In this document: positions 32,376 through 41,002 of the stretch, piece after piece | Layout: each line of letters begins with the position of its first letter | How positions within the stretch are numbered: position 1 is the stretch's first letter | Assembly: GCA_021773115.1 (NCBI GenBank) | Contig: JAJFKS010000034.1 | Location: forward strand, 124,001-188,000 | Length of the DNA: 64,000 nt | DNA from: Woeseiaceae bacterium | Lineage (GTDB): Bacteria > Pseudomonadota > Gammaproteobacteria > Steroidobacterales > Woeseiaceae | Direction: 5' to 3' | Notes under the pieces: model-generated | What the model was told of the DNA's origin: nothing | Seen by the model: only the letters and a program-made list of their open reading frames with translations | The model's database searches: none | Program-made: the position numbers and the translations under genes

Positions 32376-34694
32376 ATGGGTCCACTGAATCAATGCAAGA
32401 TCGTGCTATTGCTCGCAGTCGCTATGATATTTTCGGCGTGCGGTGGAAGTAGCTCATCTGCTCCACCTGCGGGGCCGGCGAACTCGGCTCCAGTGGCAAA
32501 TGCAGGCGCGAATGCATCGGCCGACGAACTTGCATCGGTGACGCTGGATGGCAGCGCGTCGACCGACGCCGACGGCGATTCATTGACCTACTTGTGGACG
32601 CAAACCGGTGGCACAACCGTCACCTTGACCAATGCGACATCCGCTCAGGCCAGTTTCGACGCGCCGGATGTTACCGCCATCAACACGCCGACGGTGTTGA
32701 TGTTCCAGCTTCAGGTCAGTGATGGTAAAGCGAACGGCACAGCCTCCGTGACGGTTACCGTGAATGATGTTGGTATTGGCGTGAATAGTGCACCGGTCGC
32801 GAATGCCGGGCCAGCCCAAACGGTCGCCGAACTGTCGAATGTGGATCTGGACGGCAGCGGCTCAGCCGATCCGGACGGCGACCCGATTACCTACGCCTGG
32901 CTGCAGACAGCCGGTCCCGGCGTGACCTTGTCGGACCCGACGATCGCACAGCCCAGTTTTACGTCGCCAGATGTTACGGCGCCGGTTGTGCTGACGTTTC
33001 AGCTGACAGTTGATGACGGCACCGATAATTCGATGGATACTGTGGATATCACCGTTCAGGAAACCCTGGGCCAGGTGACTGTCGCCGGCACCGTGTCCTT
33101 TGAGTTCGCATTGCCGAATGCGAACTGTCGCGGACTGAACCTCGACAACCCCGAGCTGCGCCCGATTCGTGGTGTCACCGTGCAGCTGTTCAATTCGACG
33201 AATGCCTTGCTGGATTCGACAGTCTCTGGCAACGATGGCAGTTATTCGTTTGCCAACGTTGATGCGAATCAGGATGTCCATGTGCGAGTGCGGGCTGAAT
33301 TGAAGAGTTCCGCGCCGGCTGCCTGGGATGTGGAGGTTCGCGACAATGTGGATATTTCGGGCAGCCCGCCACCGTTGGAGGCGCGTCCGCTCTACGTCGT
33401 CGACTTCGCGACATTTAATACCGGTACCGCGAATAATTCAGACGCTGATTTCACCGCCACGACCGGCTGGAACGGCAGTGCGTACACCGGTCCGCGCCAG
33501 GCTGCGCCATTCGCAATTCTTGATGCGATTATGGATGGCATTGAAATGATCACCGCGGTTGATCCGACTGCAACGTTTCCGCCACTCGACGCTTTCTGGA
33601 GTGTTAATAATACGCTGGTAAGTCCGACCGATATTGATGCAGGCGAACTCAGTTCGTCCTTCTACCAGGGCGGAATCAATTCACTGTTTCTGCTCGGAGA
33701 CGCCAGTACGGATACCGAGGAATTCGATGACCATGTATCCATGCACGAGTGGGGACACTACTTCGAAGACAATTTCTCTCGATCCGACTCAACCGGAGGC
33801 TCGCATACCATAGGTGAAACGCTGGATCCTCGGCTCGCGTTCGGCGAAGGGTTTGCAACGGCGCTCGCGGCCATCGCGCTGGACGAACCGCAATATTGCG
33901 ATACCAGCGCACCGCTGGAGGCTGGTGGGTTTAGAATTGATACTGAGAACGAAGACTTTGGGCCGCAGGGCTACTATAACGAAATGTCCGTTGCGACTCT
34001 GCTGTACGATCTTGTCGATACCGCCGTTGATGGTACCGATGCGAGCTCAATAGGTTTTGCGCCAATTTACAATGTCATGATTGGGCCGCAGGCCACAACC
34101 GACGCCTTTACTTCGCTGTTCAGCTTTGCGACTGAAATACGCAGGGAAGTTCAGGGCGCCGACCTGGTTTTCGTCGACTCCCAGCTAACACGCGAAAACG
34201 TTGATCTCGGCGGCCTCAATGAATACGGCGACAACCAGACCACCGTCCCCTCAGGCTCACGCGATGTGCTCCCGGTTTACACGATATTGCCGACCGATGG
34301 TACGTTGATCAACGTTTGCACGAACAGCGATTTTGATTCGGATCGCGACGGCAATAAATTATCGGAACACCGCTTTCTGAAATTTACCACCACCAGTACT
34401 TTGAGTTACAACGTGTCCGTTGTTCCGAATCCGGTTCCACCAGCGACCACCGATCCGGCGCCGACACCGCCCGACGTCATTCGCGATCGTAGTGACCCGG
34501 ACGTATTCATATACCGTGGGGCACAGCTGGTTGCGATCGGCAACAGTCCCGACGATGATGCAGAAACCTTTACGACAAACCCGTTGCCGCCTGGCTCCTA
34601 TGTGATGGACCTGCAAGAGTGGCGCTATGCTGACGAAGATGCGTCGAGTGACTATCCCGAGCAGGTTTGTTTCGACGTGACGATGGGCCCATAA
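32376..34694 (+). CDS. lipoprotein with two PKD-like domains and a candidate zinc metallopeptidase domain
   Basis: 772 residues. Lipobox FSACGGSS. Two PKD/REJ-like repeats of ~95 residues follow (both begin NSAPVANAG and contain DGDxxTYxWxQT). Next comes a carboxypeptidase-regulatory-like domain (RGVTVQLFNSTNAL, NDGSYSFANV). The middle carries HEWGHYFEDNFSRSD (HExxH) and, ~35 residues later, GEGFATALAAIA, where the Glu could be the third zinc ligand as in gluzincins. The C-terminus is a beta-sandwich like bacterial pre-peptidase C domains (FIYRGAQLVAIGN). The start follows GGGGCAGAAAAG. Peptidase activity is predicted from motifs only. A small lipoprotein gene starts two bases after the stop. 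Confidence 0.7.
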   Translation: MGPLNQCKIVLLLAVAMIFSACGGSSSSAPPAGPANSAPVANAGANASADELASVTLDGSASTDADGDSLTYLWTQTGGTTVTLTNATSAQASFDAPDVTAINTPTVLMFQLQVSDGKANGTASVTVTVNDVGIGVNSAPVANAGPAQTVAELSNVDLDGSGSADPDGDPITYAWLQTAGPGVTLSDPTIAQPSFTSPDVTAPVVLTFQLTVDDGTDNSMDTVDITVQETLGQVTVAGTVSFEFALPNANCRGLNLDNPELRPIRGVTVQLFNSTNALLDSTVSGNDGSYSFANVDANQDVHVRVRAELKSSAPAAWDVEVRDNVDISGSPPPLEARPLYVVDFATFNTGTANNSDADFTATTGWNGSAYTGPRQAAPFAILDAIMDGIEMITAVDPTATFPPLDAFWSVNNTLVSPTDIDAGELSSSFYQGGINSLFLLGDASTDTEEFDDHVSMHEWGHYFEDNFSRSDSTGGSHTIGETLDPRLAFGEGFATALAAIALDEPQYCDTSAPLEAGGFRIDTENEDFGPQGYYNEMSVATLLYDLVDTAVDGTDASSIGFAPIYNVMIGPQATTDAFTSLFSFATEIRREVQGADLVFVDSQLTRENVDLGGLNEYGDNQTTVPSGSRDVLPVYTILPTDGTLINVCTNSDFDSDRDGNKLSEHRFLKFTTTSTLSYNVSVVPNPVPPATTDPAPTPPDVIRDRSDPDVFIYRGAQLVAIGNSPDDDAETFTTNPLPPGSYVMDLQEWRYADEDASSDYPEQVCFDVTMGP

Positions 34695-34696
34695 AC

Positions 34697-35317
34697 ATGG
34701 CTAAAGAACTGGTGAAAATAATGACTGGATCGAAATTTCTGATCAAACTTGCGGGCTTCGTAGTCGTAGCCCTGGGCGTAACCGCCTGTGGCAGCGATGA
34801 CACCCGGCAGAATGCAGCCGAAGTAGCGCCTGTGGACCTGGCTAAAACGGCGCCTGAGGTCAACTTCAAACCATCCAGCGACGACTACACCGGCACCGTG
34901 AGCAAACCGGGCTCACCTTACAGCATCAGCTACCGCATCATCGGCACGCCGATTATTGGCAGCCCCGTCGTCGTCGATTTGAAGGTGGTATCCGCGCTGG
35001 GACCGCGTCCAGTCGATCTCAACTACCGAATCAATGATGCATCGTCGATGAGCTTCGCGGAATCACAGCCGTCGAAGGTCAGCATGAAATTTGCCGACAA
35101 TGAAAAGTCGCTGCAGCAGCAAGTAACAGTGATCCCGCAGCGCGAAGGGCGCTTCTATTTGAATGTGAGTGTTTCCTTTGACGACGAAACCGGCACGACG
35201 TCGACAGTGACTGCGATCCCGATCCAGGTGGGTAGCGGGTCCCGCGAGCTTCAGGAGCATGGCCGGGTCGAGACCGACGAAAACGGCGAATCGGTACGTG
35301 TACTGAGTGGTGATTAA
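34697..35317 (+). CDS. small lipoprotein, function unknown
   Basis: 206 residues from the ATG at 34697, or 198 from 34721, which has GGTGA ahead of it. Lipobox VTACGSDD. The mature part is a low-complexity linker (AAEVAPVDLAKTAP) and two predicted beta-sandwich segments without known motifs. It starts two bases after the metallopeptidase-like lipoprotein and is probably translated with it. It may be a partner or an immunity-like protein, but the sequence does not show this. Confidence 0.7.
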   Translation: MAKELVKIMTGSKFLIKLAGFVVVALGVTACGSDDTRQNAAEVAPVDLAKTAPEVNFKPSSDDYTGTVSKPGSPYSISYRIIGTPIIGSPVVVDLKVVSALGPRPVDLNYRINDASSMSFAESQPSKVSMKFADNEKSLQQQVTVIPQREGRFYLNVSVSFDDETGTTSTVTAIPIQVGSGSRELQEHGRVETDENGESVRVLSGD

Positions 35318-35419
35318 GCTCATAAAACGGGAATATTTTCCCAATTTATTTTCCAGAATTGAAGTTAGATCACAGTTCTAAAGGCTTAGTATTATTAGAG
35401 TGTTCGGTCAGGTTACGGA

Positions 35420-38400
35420 ATGAACTGGCGAATGCAAAAGGACTTACGCGATAAAATTAAAGCGGCGACCGAGGCGTCTGGTACCACCAAGCCCGGGTTC
35501 GTCGAGCTACTGTCCCTGATCGACCAGCATTATGACAAAATGGAAGCGACCATCACGCAGTCTGTCCGGACCGCGGTGCATTCCGATACGGCAGCCCCCA
35601 TTGAAGCGATTTTTGACAGTGTTACCGAAGCGCTATTATCAGTCGCGTCCGACGGCATCATCAGAAACTGCAACAAGGTCTGTAGCCGCTATTTCAAACT
35701 GACGAAAGACCAGCTTATTGGCTCGAGCATCACCAATATTTTGCCGGCAGCGAAGGACCAGCCAATGGCTGATTTCCTGAACGCCTACACTTCCGATCTC
35801 GAAGACACCAACTTCGACCTCGTCGACGGGGAGGTTGATGCAGTTCGTGCCGACGGCGAAAAATTTGTCGCCGAGATCAATGCCAGTAGCCTCGAAGCGG
35901 CGGGTGGCAAGATCTATGTCATTAGCCTGCGCGATGTTACCGACCGCAAGCAGACAGAGAGTGCACTGCGCGAGAACGAAGAGCGCTATCGAGCTCTGGT
36001 TGAAAACGCGCCCGAGGCGATCATTGTTTTCGACGTTGATAACAACGTATTCACCGACGCCAACGATAACGCCTGCACCTTATTCAACCTGTCTCGCGCA
36101 CGTCTTTTGACCGTCGGACCGCAAGCGATCAGTCCCGCTACACAGCCTGATGGAACACCCTCATTTGGTGTGCGTCGTGGATTCATAGACCGGGCACTGG
36201 AAGGCGGGCACCCCAGTTTCGAATGGATGCACCAGGACTCGGACGGTCGGGAGTTTCCCTGCGAAGTTCGATTCAGCCGCCTGCCGTCCGATCACCAGCG
36301 TCTGATTCGCGTAAGTATTACCGATATCGCCGAACGCAAACGCGATGAGGCCTTGTCGTACGCACAAAACAAAGTTCTCGAAATGATCGCCTCCAGCACG
36401 CCACATGACCGCACGCTGCGGTCGATCTGTCGTTTTGTCGAGAAGCTGGGTGATGATTTCAAGGCGGCTATCATGGTGTTGGACGTCAAAAACCGGACAC
36501 TGTCGGTTGCCGAGGCGCCCAGTCTGGACAAGCAGTTTCGACATGATCTCGACTTTACCCGGGTTGGCGCCGATTCACTAACCTGTGGATCTGCCGTCTA
36601 TCACACCCAGGATCGAATCACGGCCAACATTGATTCTGACGCGAACTGGGCCGACAAGCGCGAAATTGTGGGCAGCCTCGGTATTAAAGCTGCGTGGTCG
36701 TTCCTGATTCACGGCGCGGAGAATCGCATTGTTGGTACGCTCGATGTTTACCTGGCTAAATCGCGCGCGCCCAATACGCATGAACTCGACAAGCTCAATG
36801 GCATGGCGCGACTCGCCGGTATTGCGATCAAGCGACAGCACGACGAGGAAAAGCTGCGTACCAGCGAAGCCCGGTACCGCGGTTTGTTCGAGAACGTTGT
36901 TGATGGGGTATACATCGCATCGCGTGATGGTGACATCGTCACCGCGAACCCGGCTTTGGTGGAGATGCTCGGATACGACAGTGTTGAAGACCTTAAATCG
37001 GTTGGCAAGACAACACTGTTGTATGTCAATCCGATTGACCGCGAACGCGTTTTCGCACGGCTCGAAGCACAGGGCGTCGTCAAGAATTTCGAATACCGGC
37101 TGCGGCGCAAGGACGGCAATATTATTGTCGTCCTCGAAAACTCGCGCGCCGTTTGTGACGATGACGGCAATATCGTTGCGCATGAAGGCACCATCACAGA
37201 CATCACCGAACGCAAGCACGCCGAAACGCAGATCTTTGAAGAGAAAGAGCGGGCGCAAGTTACGCTGCAGTCGATCGGTGATGGCGTAATTACAACCGAT
37301 GCAGAGGGTTGCGTCGACTACATCAATCCCGTCGCTCAGGATCTGACGGGTTGGGATATGCGCAGTGCGCGCAATATACCGGTGACCAAGATCATGATGA
37401 TCGTGAACGAACACACGCGCGCGTCGGTCGAAAACCCGGTCATTCGCTGCCTCAAAGAAGGTCGAAGCATTACGCTGGCCGAGAATAGTGTGTTGATCAC
37501 GCGCAACGGTGACGAAGTGCCCATCCAGGATTCAGCTGCACCGATTCGCGACCGGATCGGCAATATTGTCGGCTCGGTGATGGTTTTCCATGATGTAAGT
37601 AAGGAAACGCGACTGTTTCGGCAAATGAGTTACCAGGCGTCGCATGATTCACTGACCGGGTTAATCAATCGCCGCGAGTTTGAGAACAGCCTGGTGGCGG
37701 CACTTGAGAAAACGCGTGACAACAGTGAAGAAGCACACGCCCTGCTGTACGTGGATCTCGATCAGTTCAAGGTCGTCAACGATACCTTCGGCCATACCGC
37801 CGGTGACGCATTGCTGCGTCAGTTATCAGAGCAAATTCAGGCAAAGATTCGCTCGACAGATTTGCTGGCACGATTGGGTGGTGATGAGTTCGGAATCTTG
37901 CTTGAGCACTGTAGCGATGAGCGTGCGATCGAAGTCGCCGAATCGATTCGCGGTGCGATTGAAGGCTATCGATTCGAATGGAAAGATTCATTTACGACGA
38001 TGCGTTGTTCGATCGGCGTGGTTATGATCAACAATGAAAACGCAGACGTCGCAAGTGTCATGAGCTCGGCAGACGTTGCCTGCTACTCAGCGAAAGACAT
38101 GGGCCGCAACCAGGTCCATCTCTATAAAGACAGCGATGCTTCAATGCGCCACGAAGAGATGAAATGGGTTTCGCGTATTACCAACGCAGTGGAAGAAAAT
38201 CGCTTCGAACTGTTTTTCCAGCCGATTATTGGTATCGGCAAGGCATACGGCGGTAGCCGCGGGCACTACGAGTTGTTGTTGCGCATGCGTGATGAGAAAG
38301 GAGAGCTTGTTGGTCCGGATCAATTCATACCGGCAGCCGAACGTTACAACCTGATGTCGACACTTGATCGCTGGGTAATTCACGAAGCATTGACCGAACT

Positions 38401-38944
38401 GGCGGACCGAAGCGACGGTGGCGAGGCTCGTTACACACTGGCAATCAATCTTTCAGGTACATCACTCAGCGAGGACCGCTTTTTGGACTTTGTGATTGAG
38501 GAGCTGCAGCGCCAAAAACTCCCGGACGGTGCGATCTGTTTTGAGATAACCGAAACAGCAGCCATTTCCAATCTGTCGCGTGTCGTGCACTTCATGCAGG
38601 AACTGAAAAAGCTCGGTTGTAAATTTTCACTGGACGATTTCGGCAGCGGCCTGTCATCATTTACCTACCTAAAGAATCTTCCGGTCGACTATCTGAAAAT
38701 CGATGGTCAGTTCATTCGCAATGTTGTCAGCGACAGTGTGGACGAGAGCATGGTCAAGGCGATCAGCGAAGTCGGCCATGCGATGGGCATCGAGACTATT
38801 GCCGAGCGGGTGGAATCAAAAGAGGTTCTCGATAAGCTCGGTTTGCTGGGCATCGAATTCGCCCAGGGCTTCTACATTGCCCGCCCGGCATCCGTCCAGT
38901 CGTTCGAGCCATGGGGCGAGAAGCAGGGACTTCTTCTGGCGTAG
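35420..38944 (+). CDS. multi-PAS/GAF GGDEF-EAL c-di-GMP protein
   Basis: 1174 residues, no membrane segment. Order: helical N-terminus (1-65), PAS1 (70-180, IFDSVTEALLSVASDGII), PAS2 (190-310, RYRALVENAPEAIIVFD), GAF (320-470), PAS3 (480-605, YRGLFENVVDGVYIASRDGD), PAS4 (615-735), GGDEF (745-905) with LGGDEF and an RSTD I-site five residues before it, EAL (920-1160) with ELLLRMR in place of EALLR, FEITETAAI, DDFGSGLSSF and LKIDGQFI. Both catalytic motifs look intact, so it may make and degrade c-di-GMP. The sensory input is soluble or redox-like. It is a likely source of the ligand read by the riboswitch at 23.2 kb. Confidence 0.9.
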   Translation: MNWRMQKDLRDKIKAATEASGTTKPGFVELLSLIDQHYDKMEATITQSVRTAVHSDTAAPIEAIFDSVTEALLSVASDGIIRNCNKVCSRYFKLTKDQLIGSSITNILPAAKDQPMADFLNAYTSDLEDTNFDLVDGEVDAVRADGEKFVAEINASSLEAAGGKIYVISLRDVTDRKQTESALRENEERYRALVENAPEAIIVFDVDNNVFTDANDNACTLFNLSRARLLTVGPQAISPATQPDGTPSFGVRRGFIDRALEGGHPSFEWMHQDSDGREFPCEVRFSRLPSDHQRLIRVSITDIAERKRDEALSYAQNKVLEMIASSTPHDRTLRSICRFVEKLGDDFKAAIMVLDVKNRTLSVAEAPSLDKQFRHDLDFTRVGADSLTCGSAVYHTQDRITANIDSDANWADKREIVGSLGIKAAWSFLIHGAENRIVGTLDVYLAKSRAPNTHELDKLNGMARLAGIAIKRQHDEEKLRTSEARYRGLFENVVDGVYIASRDGDIVTANPALVEMLGYDSVEDLKSVGKTTLLYVNPIDRERVFARLEAQGVVKNFEYRLRRKDGNIIVVLENSRAVCDDDGNIVAHEGTITDITERKHAETQIFEEKERAQVTLQSIGDGVITTDAEGCVDYINPVAQDLTGWDMRSARNIPVTKIMMIVNEHTRASVENPVIRCLKEGRSITLAENSVLITRNGDEVPIQDSAAPIRDRIGNIVGSVMVFHDVSKETRLFRQMSYQASHDSLTGLINRREFENSLVAALEKTRDNSEEAHALLYVDLDQFKVVNDTFGHTAGDALLRQLSEQIQAKIRSTDLLARLGGDEFGILLEHCSDERAIEVAESIRGAIEGYRFEWKDSFTTMRCSIGVVMINNENADVASVMSSADVACYSAKDMGRNQVHLYKDSDASMRHEEMKWVSRITNAVEENRFELFFQPIIGIGKAYGGSRGHYELLLRMRDEKGELVGPDQFIPAAERYNLMSTLDRWVIHEALTELADRSDGGEARYTLAINLSGTSLSEDRFLDFVIEELQRQKLPDGAICFEITETAAISNLSRVVHFMQELKKLGCKFSLDDFGSGLSSFTYLKNLPVDYLKIDGQFIRNVVSDSVDESMVKAISEVGHAMGIETIAERVESKEVLDKLGLLGIEFAQGFYIARPASVQSFEPWGEKQGLLLA

Positions 38945-38970
38945 ATTGCAGGATACGGTACACTGGCGCC

Positions 38971-39822
38971 ATGCCCGATAGCAGCAAGCAAGATTTCCAA
39001 GAACCCCGACAACGACAACTGCTGTCCGCGGACGAGCCCGGCCCTTTTAAGGTTTTAAACCCCCTTTCCGAGCAGCCTGTATTGCTGGTTTGCGATCATG
39101 CGAGCTGCCGCTTTCCCGCGTCGCTGGGCGATATGGGACTCGATCCCTTTGCCCGGCGCTGCCACCTGGCCGTTGATATCGGCGCCGGCGCGCTCACCGA
39201 GCAGCTGGCCGCAAGCCTCGGCTTTACTTCGGTCCTGGCGCAATATTCGCGTTTGATTGTTGACTGCAATCGCGAATTGATGGATCCCGGCGCGTTTTTG
39301 CAATTCGGTGACGGTGTGCTGATTCCCGGCAATCGCAGTTTGGGCCAGGCCGACAAGGATTTGCGTGCGGAGGCGATTTACTGGCCGTATCACGATGCGA
39401 TTAAGCAACAGATCGAGCGGCTGACCAATATCGGTTCGGCGCCGGCCTTCGTCACCGTGCACAGCTTTACACCGGTCATGGATGGCGTTGCCAGGCCCTG
39501 GCAAATGGGCGTCCTGTGGGATGCAGACACCAGTTTGCGCGATATCTTTCTTGCAGACTTCAGAGCGGCCGGCTATGTCGTCGGCGATAACGAACCGTAC
39601 TCGGGGAAAGCGCCGCAGGACTTTACGATCGATCACCACGCAGAGTCGGCCGGACTACCGCACGTCGGTATCGAGATCCGCCAGGACCTGATCGACAGCG
39701 ACGACGGCGTAAAAATAATTGCCGAATTGATGCACGACATTATCGAATCGATACCGAGACGTTTGGCCAACAGCGGGGCGAATAATGAAAACAAACGAAC
39801 CAGCGTTCACGATAGGGGTTGA
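38971..39822 (+). CDS. N-formylglutamate amidohydrolase family protein
   Basis: 283 residues from MPDSSKQ. The family motifs are CDHASCRFP (zinc-binding), DIGAGALTEQLAA, SRLIVDCNR, VTVHSFTPV and HVGIEIRQDL. The fold is related to HutG-type formylglutamate amidohydrolases that release formate from N-formyl amino acids. No hut genes are near. Its 3' end overlaps the ybdK start by 38 bases in another frame, a pairing seen in several proteobacteria, which suggests a shared role in small-peptide or amino acid ligation metabolism. Confidence 0.85.
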   Translation: MPDSSKQDFQEPRQRQLLSADEPGPFKVLNPLSEQPVLLVCDHASCRFPASLGDMGLDPFARRCHLAVDIGAGALTEQLAASLGFTSVLAQYSRLIVDCNRELMDPGAFLQFGDGVLIPGNRSLGQADKDLRAEAIYWPYHDAIKQQIERLTNIGSAPAFVTVHSFTPVMDGVARPWQMGVLWDADTSLRDIFLADFRAAGYVVGDNEPYSGKAPQDFTIDHHAESAGLPHVGIEIRQDLIDSDDGVKIIAELMHDIIESIPRRLANSGANNENKRTSVHDRG

Positions 39823-40927
39823 AGAAGAGTATCTGCTGGTAGACAAAGAGACGCGAGCGCTGGTCGTCGACCCGCCCGAGACTCTGATGGCGGAAGCCGA
39901 AGAACGATGCGGTGCTCAAGTCACGGCAGAGCTGCTGCGCTCGCAGATCGAAATAGGCACCAAGGTTTGCAACAACGTTCAAGAAGCACGGCAAGATCTT
40001 GCCTGCCTGCGAACGAATATTATCGAAGTTGCAAACGAACATGGCCTTGCGCCGATTGCCGCTTCGACGCATCCGTTTTCAAGCTGGACCGATCAGAAAC
40101 ACACCGAGAAAGTGCGCTACGACCAGTTGACGCACGAGATGCAGGGCGCCGCGCGGCGCCTCGTCATTTGCGGCATGCATGTACATGTCGGAATTGGTGA
40201 CGACGAACTGCGTATTGACCTGATGAATCAGGTTTCCTACTTCTTGCCACACCTGCTGGCGCTGTCCTGTTCCTCGCCGTTCTGGGGCGGCCGCGATACC
40301 GGACTCAATAGCTATCGCCTGACCGTTTTTGACGCACTGCCGCGCACCGGTTTGCCGGAACGTTTTGCAAGTTGGGCGGAGTACCAACGACACATCAATA
40401 TCCTGATGGATGCCGGCCTGATTGAAGACTCCACCCGCATTTGGTGGGACCTTCGACCGAGCGCTCGCTTCCCGACACTTGAGACCCGCATCATGGACGT
40501 GTGCACGCGCCTTGATGACACAGTCGCATTAACGGCGCTGCTGGTCTGCATCATGCGGATGTTGTACCGCTTGCGGCGGCGCAATCAGCGCTGGCGAATT
40601 TATACGCCCATGTTAATTCGTGAAAACCGTTGGCGCGCCATGCGTTATAGCTTTGACGAAGGCATGATCGACCTGGCCAAGGGTGTCGTTGTGCCTTTCG
40701 ACGACCTGATTGAGGAGATATTCTCTCTGGTGGCCGAAGATGCTGAAGCGCTCGGCTGCGAGGCGGAGCTCGCTGGCGTCCGCGCCATCCTGTCCCGCGG
40801 TACCAGCGCACACCGCCAGCGGCGAGAATTCGAGCTTGAGCGAGCCGCTGGCAACAGCATTGAAGACAGCTTGAAGGCCGTTGTCGACACGCTGATCGAA
40901 GACACCGCGGAAGGCCTGAAAGTGTGA
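39785..40927 (+). CDS. ybdK: carboxylate-amine ligase YbdK (GCS2 family)
   Basis: 380 residues. N-terminal TIGVEEEYLLVD is the hallmark of the GCS2 family. CGMHVHVGIGD, WWDLRPSARFPTLETRIMD and the RWRAMRYSFDEG region form the ATP/metal site. YbdK has weak glutamate-cysteine ligase activity in E. coli; the true substrate is unknown. The ATG at 39785 is the natural start because it leads directly to the GVEEEY motif. The 38-base overlap with the upstream amidohydrolase gene suggests translational coupling. Confidence 0.93.
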   Translation: MKTNEPAFTIGVEEEYLLVDKETRALVVDPPETLMAEAEERCGAQVTAELLRSQIEIGTKVCNNVQEARQDLACLRTNIIEVANEHGLAPIAASTHPFSSWTDQKHTEKVRYDQLTHEMQGAARRLVICGMHVHVGIGDDELRIDLMNQVSYFLPHLLALSCSSPFWGGRDTGLNSYRLTVFDALPRTGLPERFASWAEYQRHINILMDAGLIEDSTRIWWDLRPSARFPTLETRIMDVCTRLDDTVALTALLVCIMRMLYRLRRRNQRWRIYTPMLIRENRWRAMRYSFDEGMIDLAKGVVVPFDDLIEEIFSLVAEDAEALGCEAELAGVRAILSRGTSAHRQRREFELERAAGNSIEDSLKAVVDTLIEDTAEGLKV

Positions 40928-41002
40928 TCTGGCAAGCGTTGCAGCGTCGGGAATGCGGAACAGGTCGCATTATGTAGCGCGATAGCCCGCTAGCATGGCC
41001 TT

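Noticed and set aside
35325-35345. GGGAA/TTCCC hairpin after the small lipoprotein as a terminator
   Set aside because: The stem is short and A/T-rich with no T-run.
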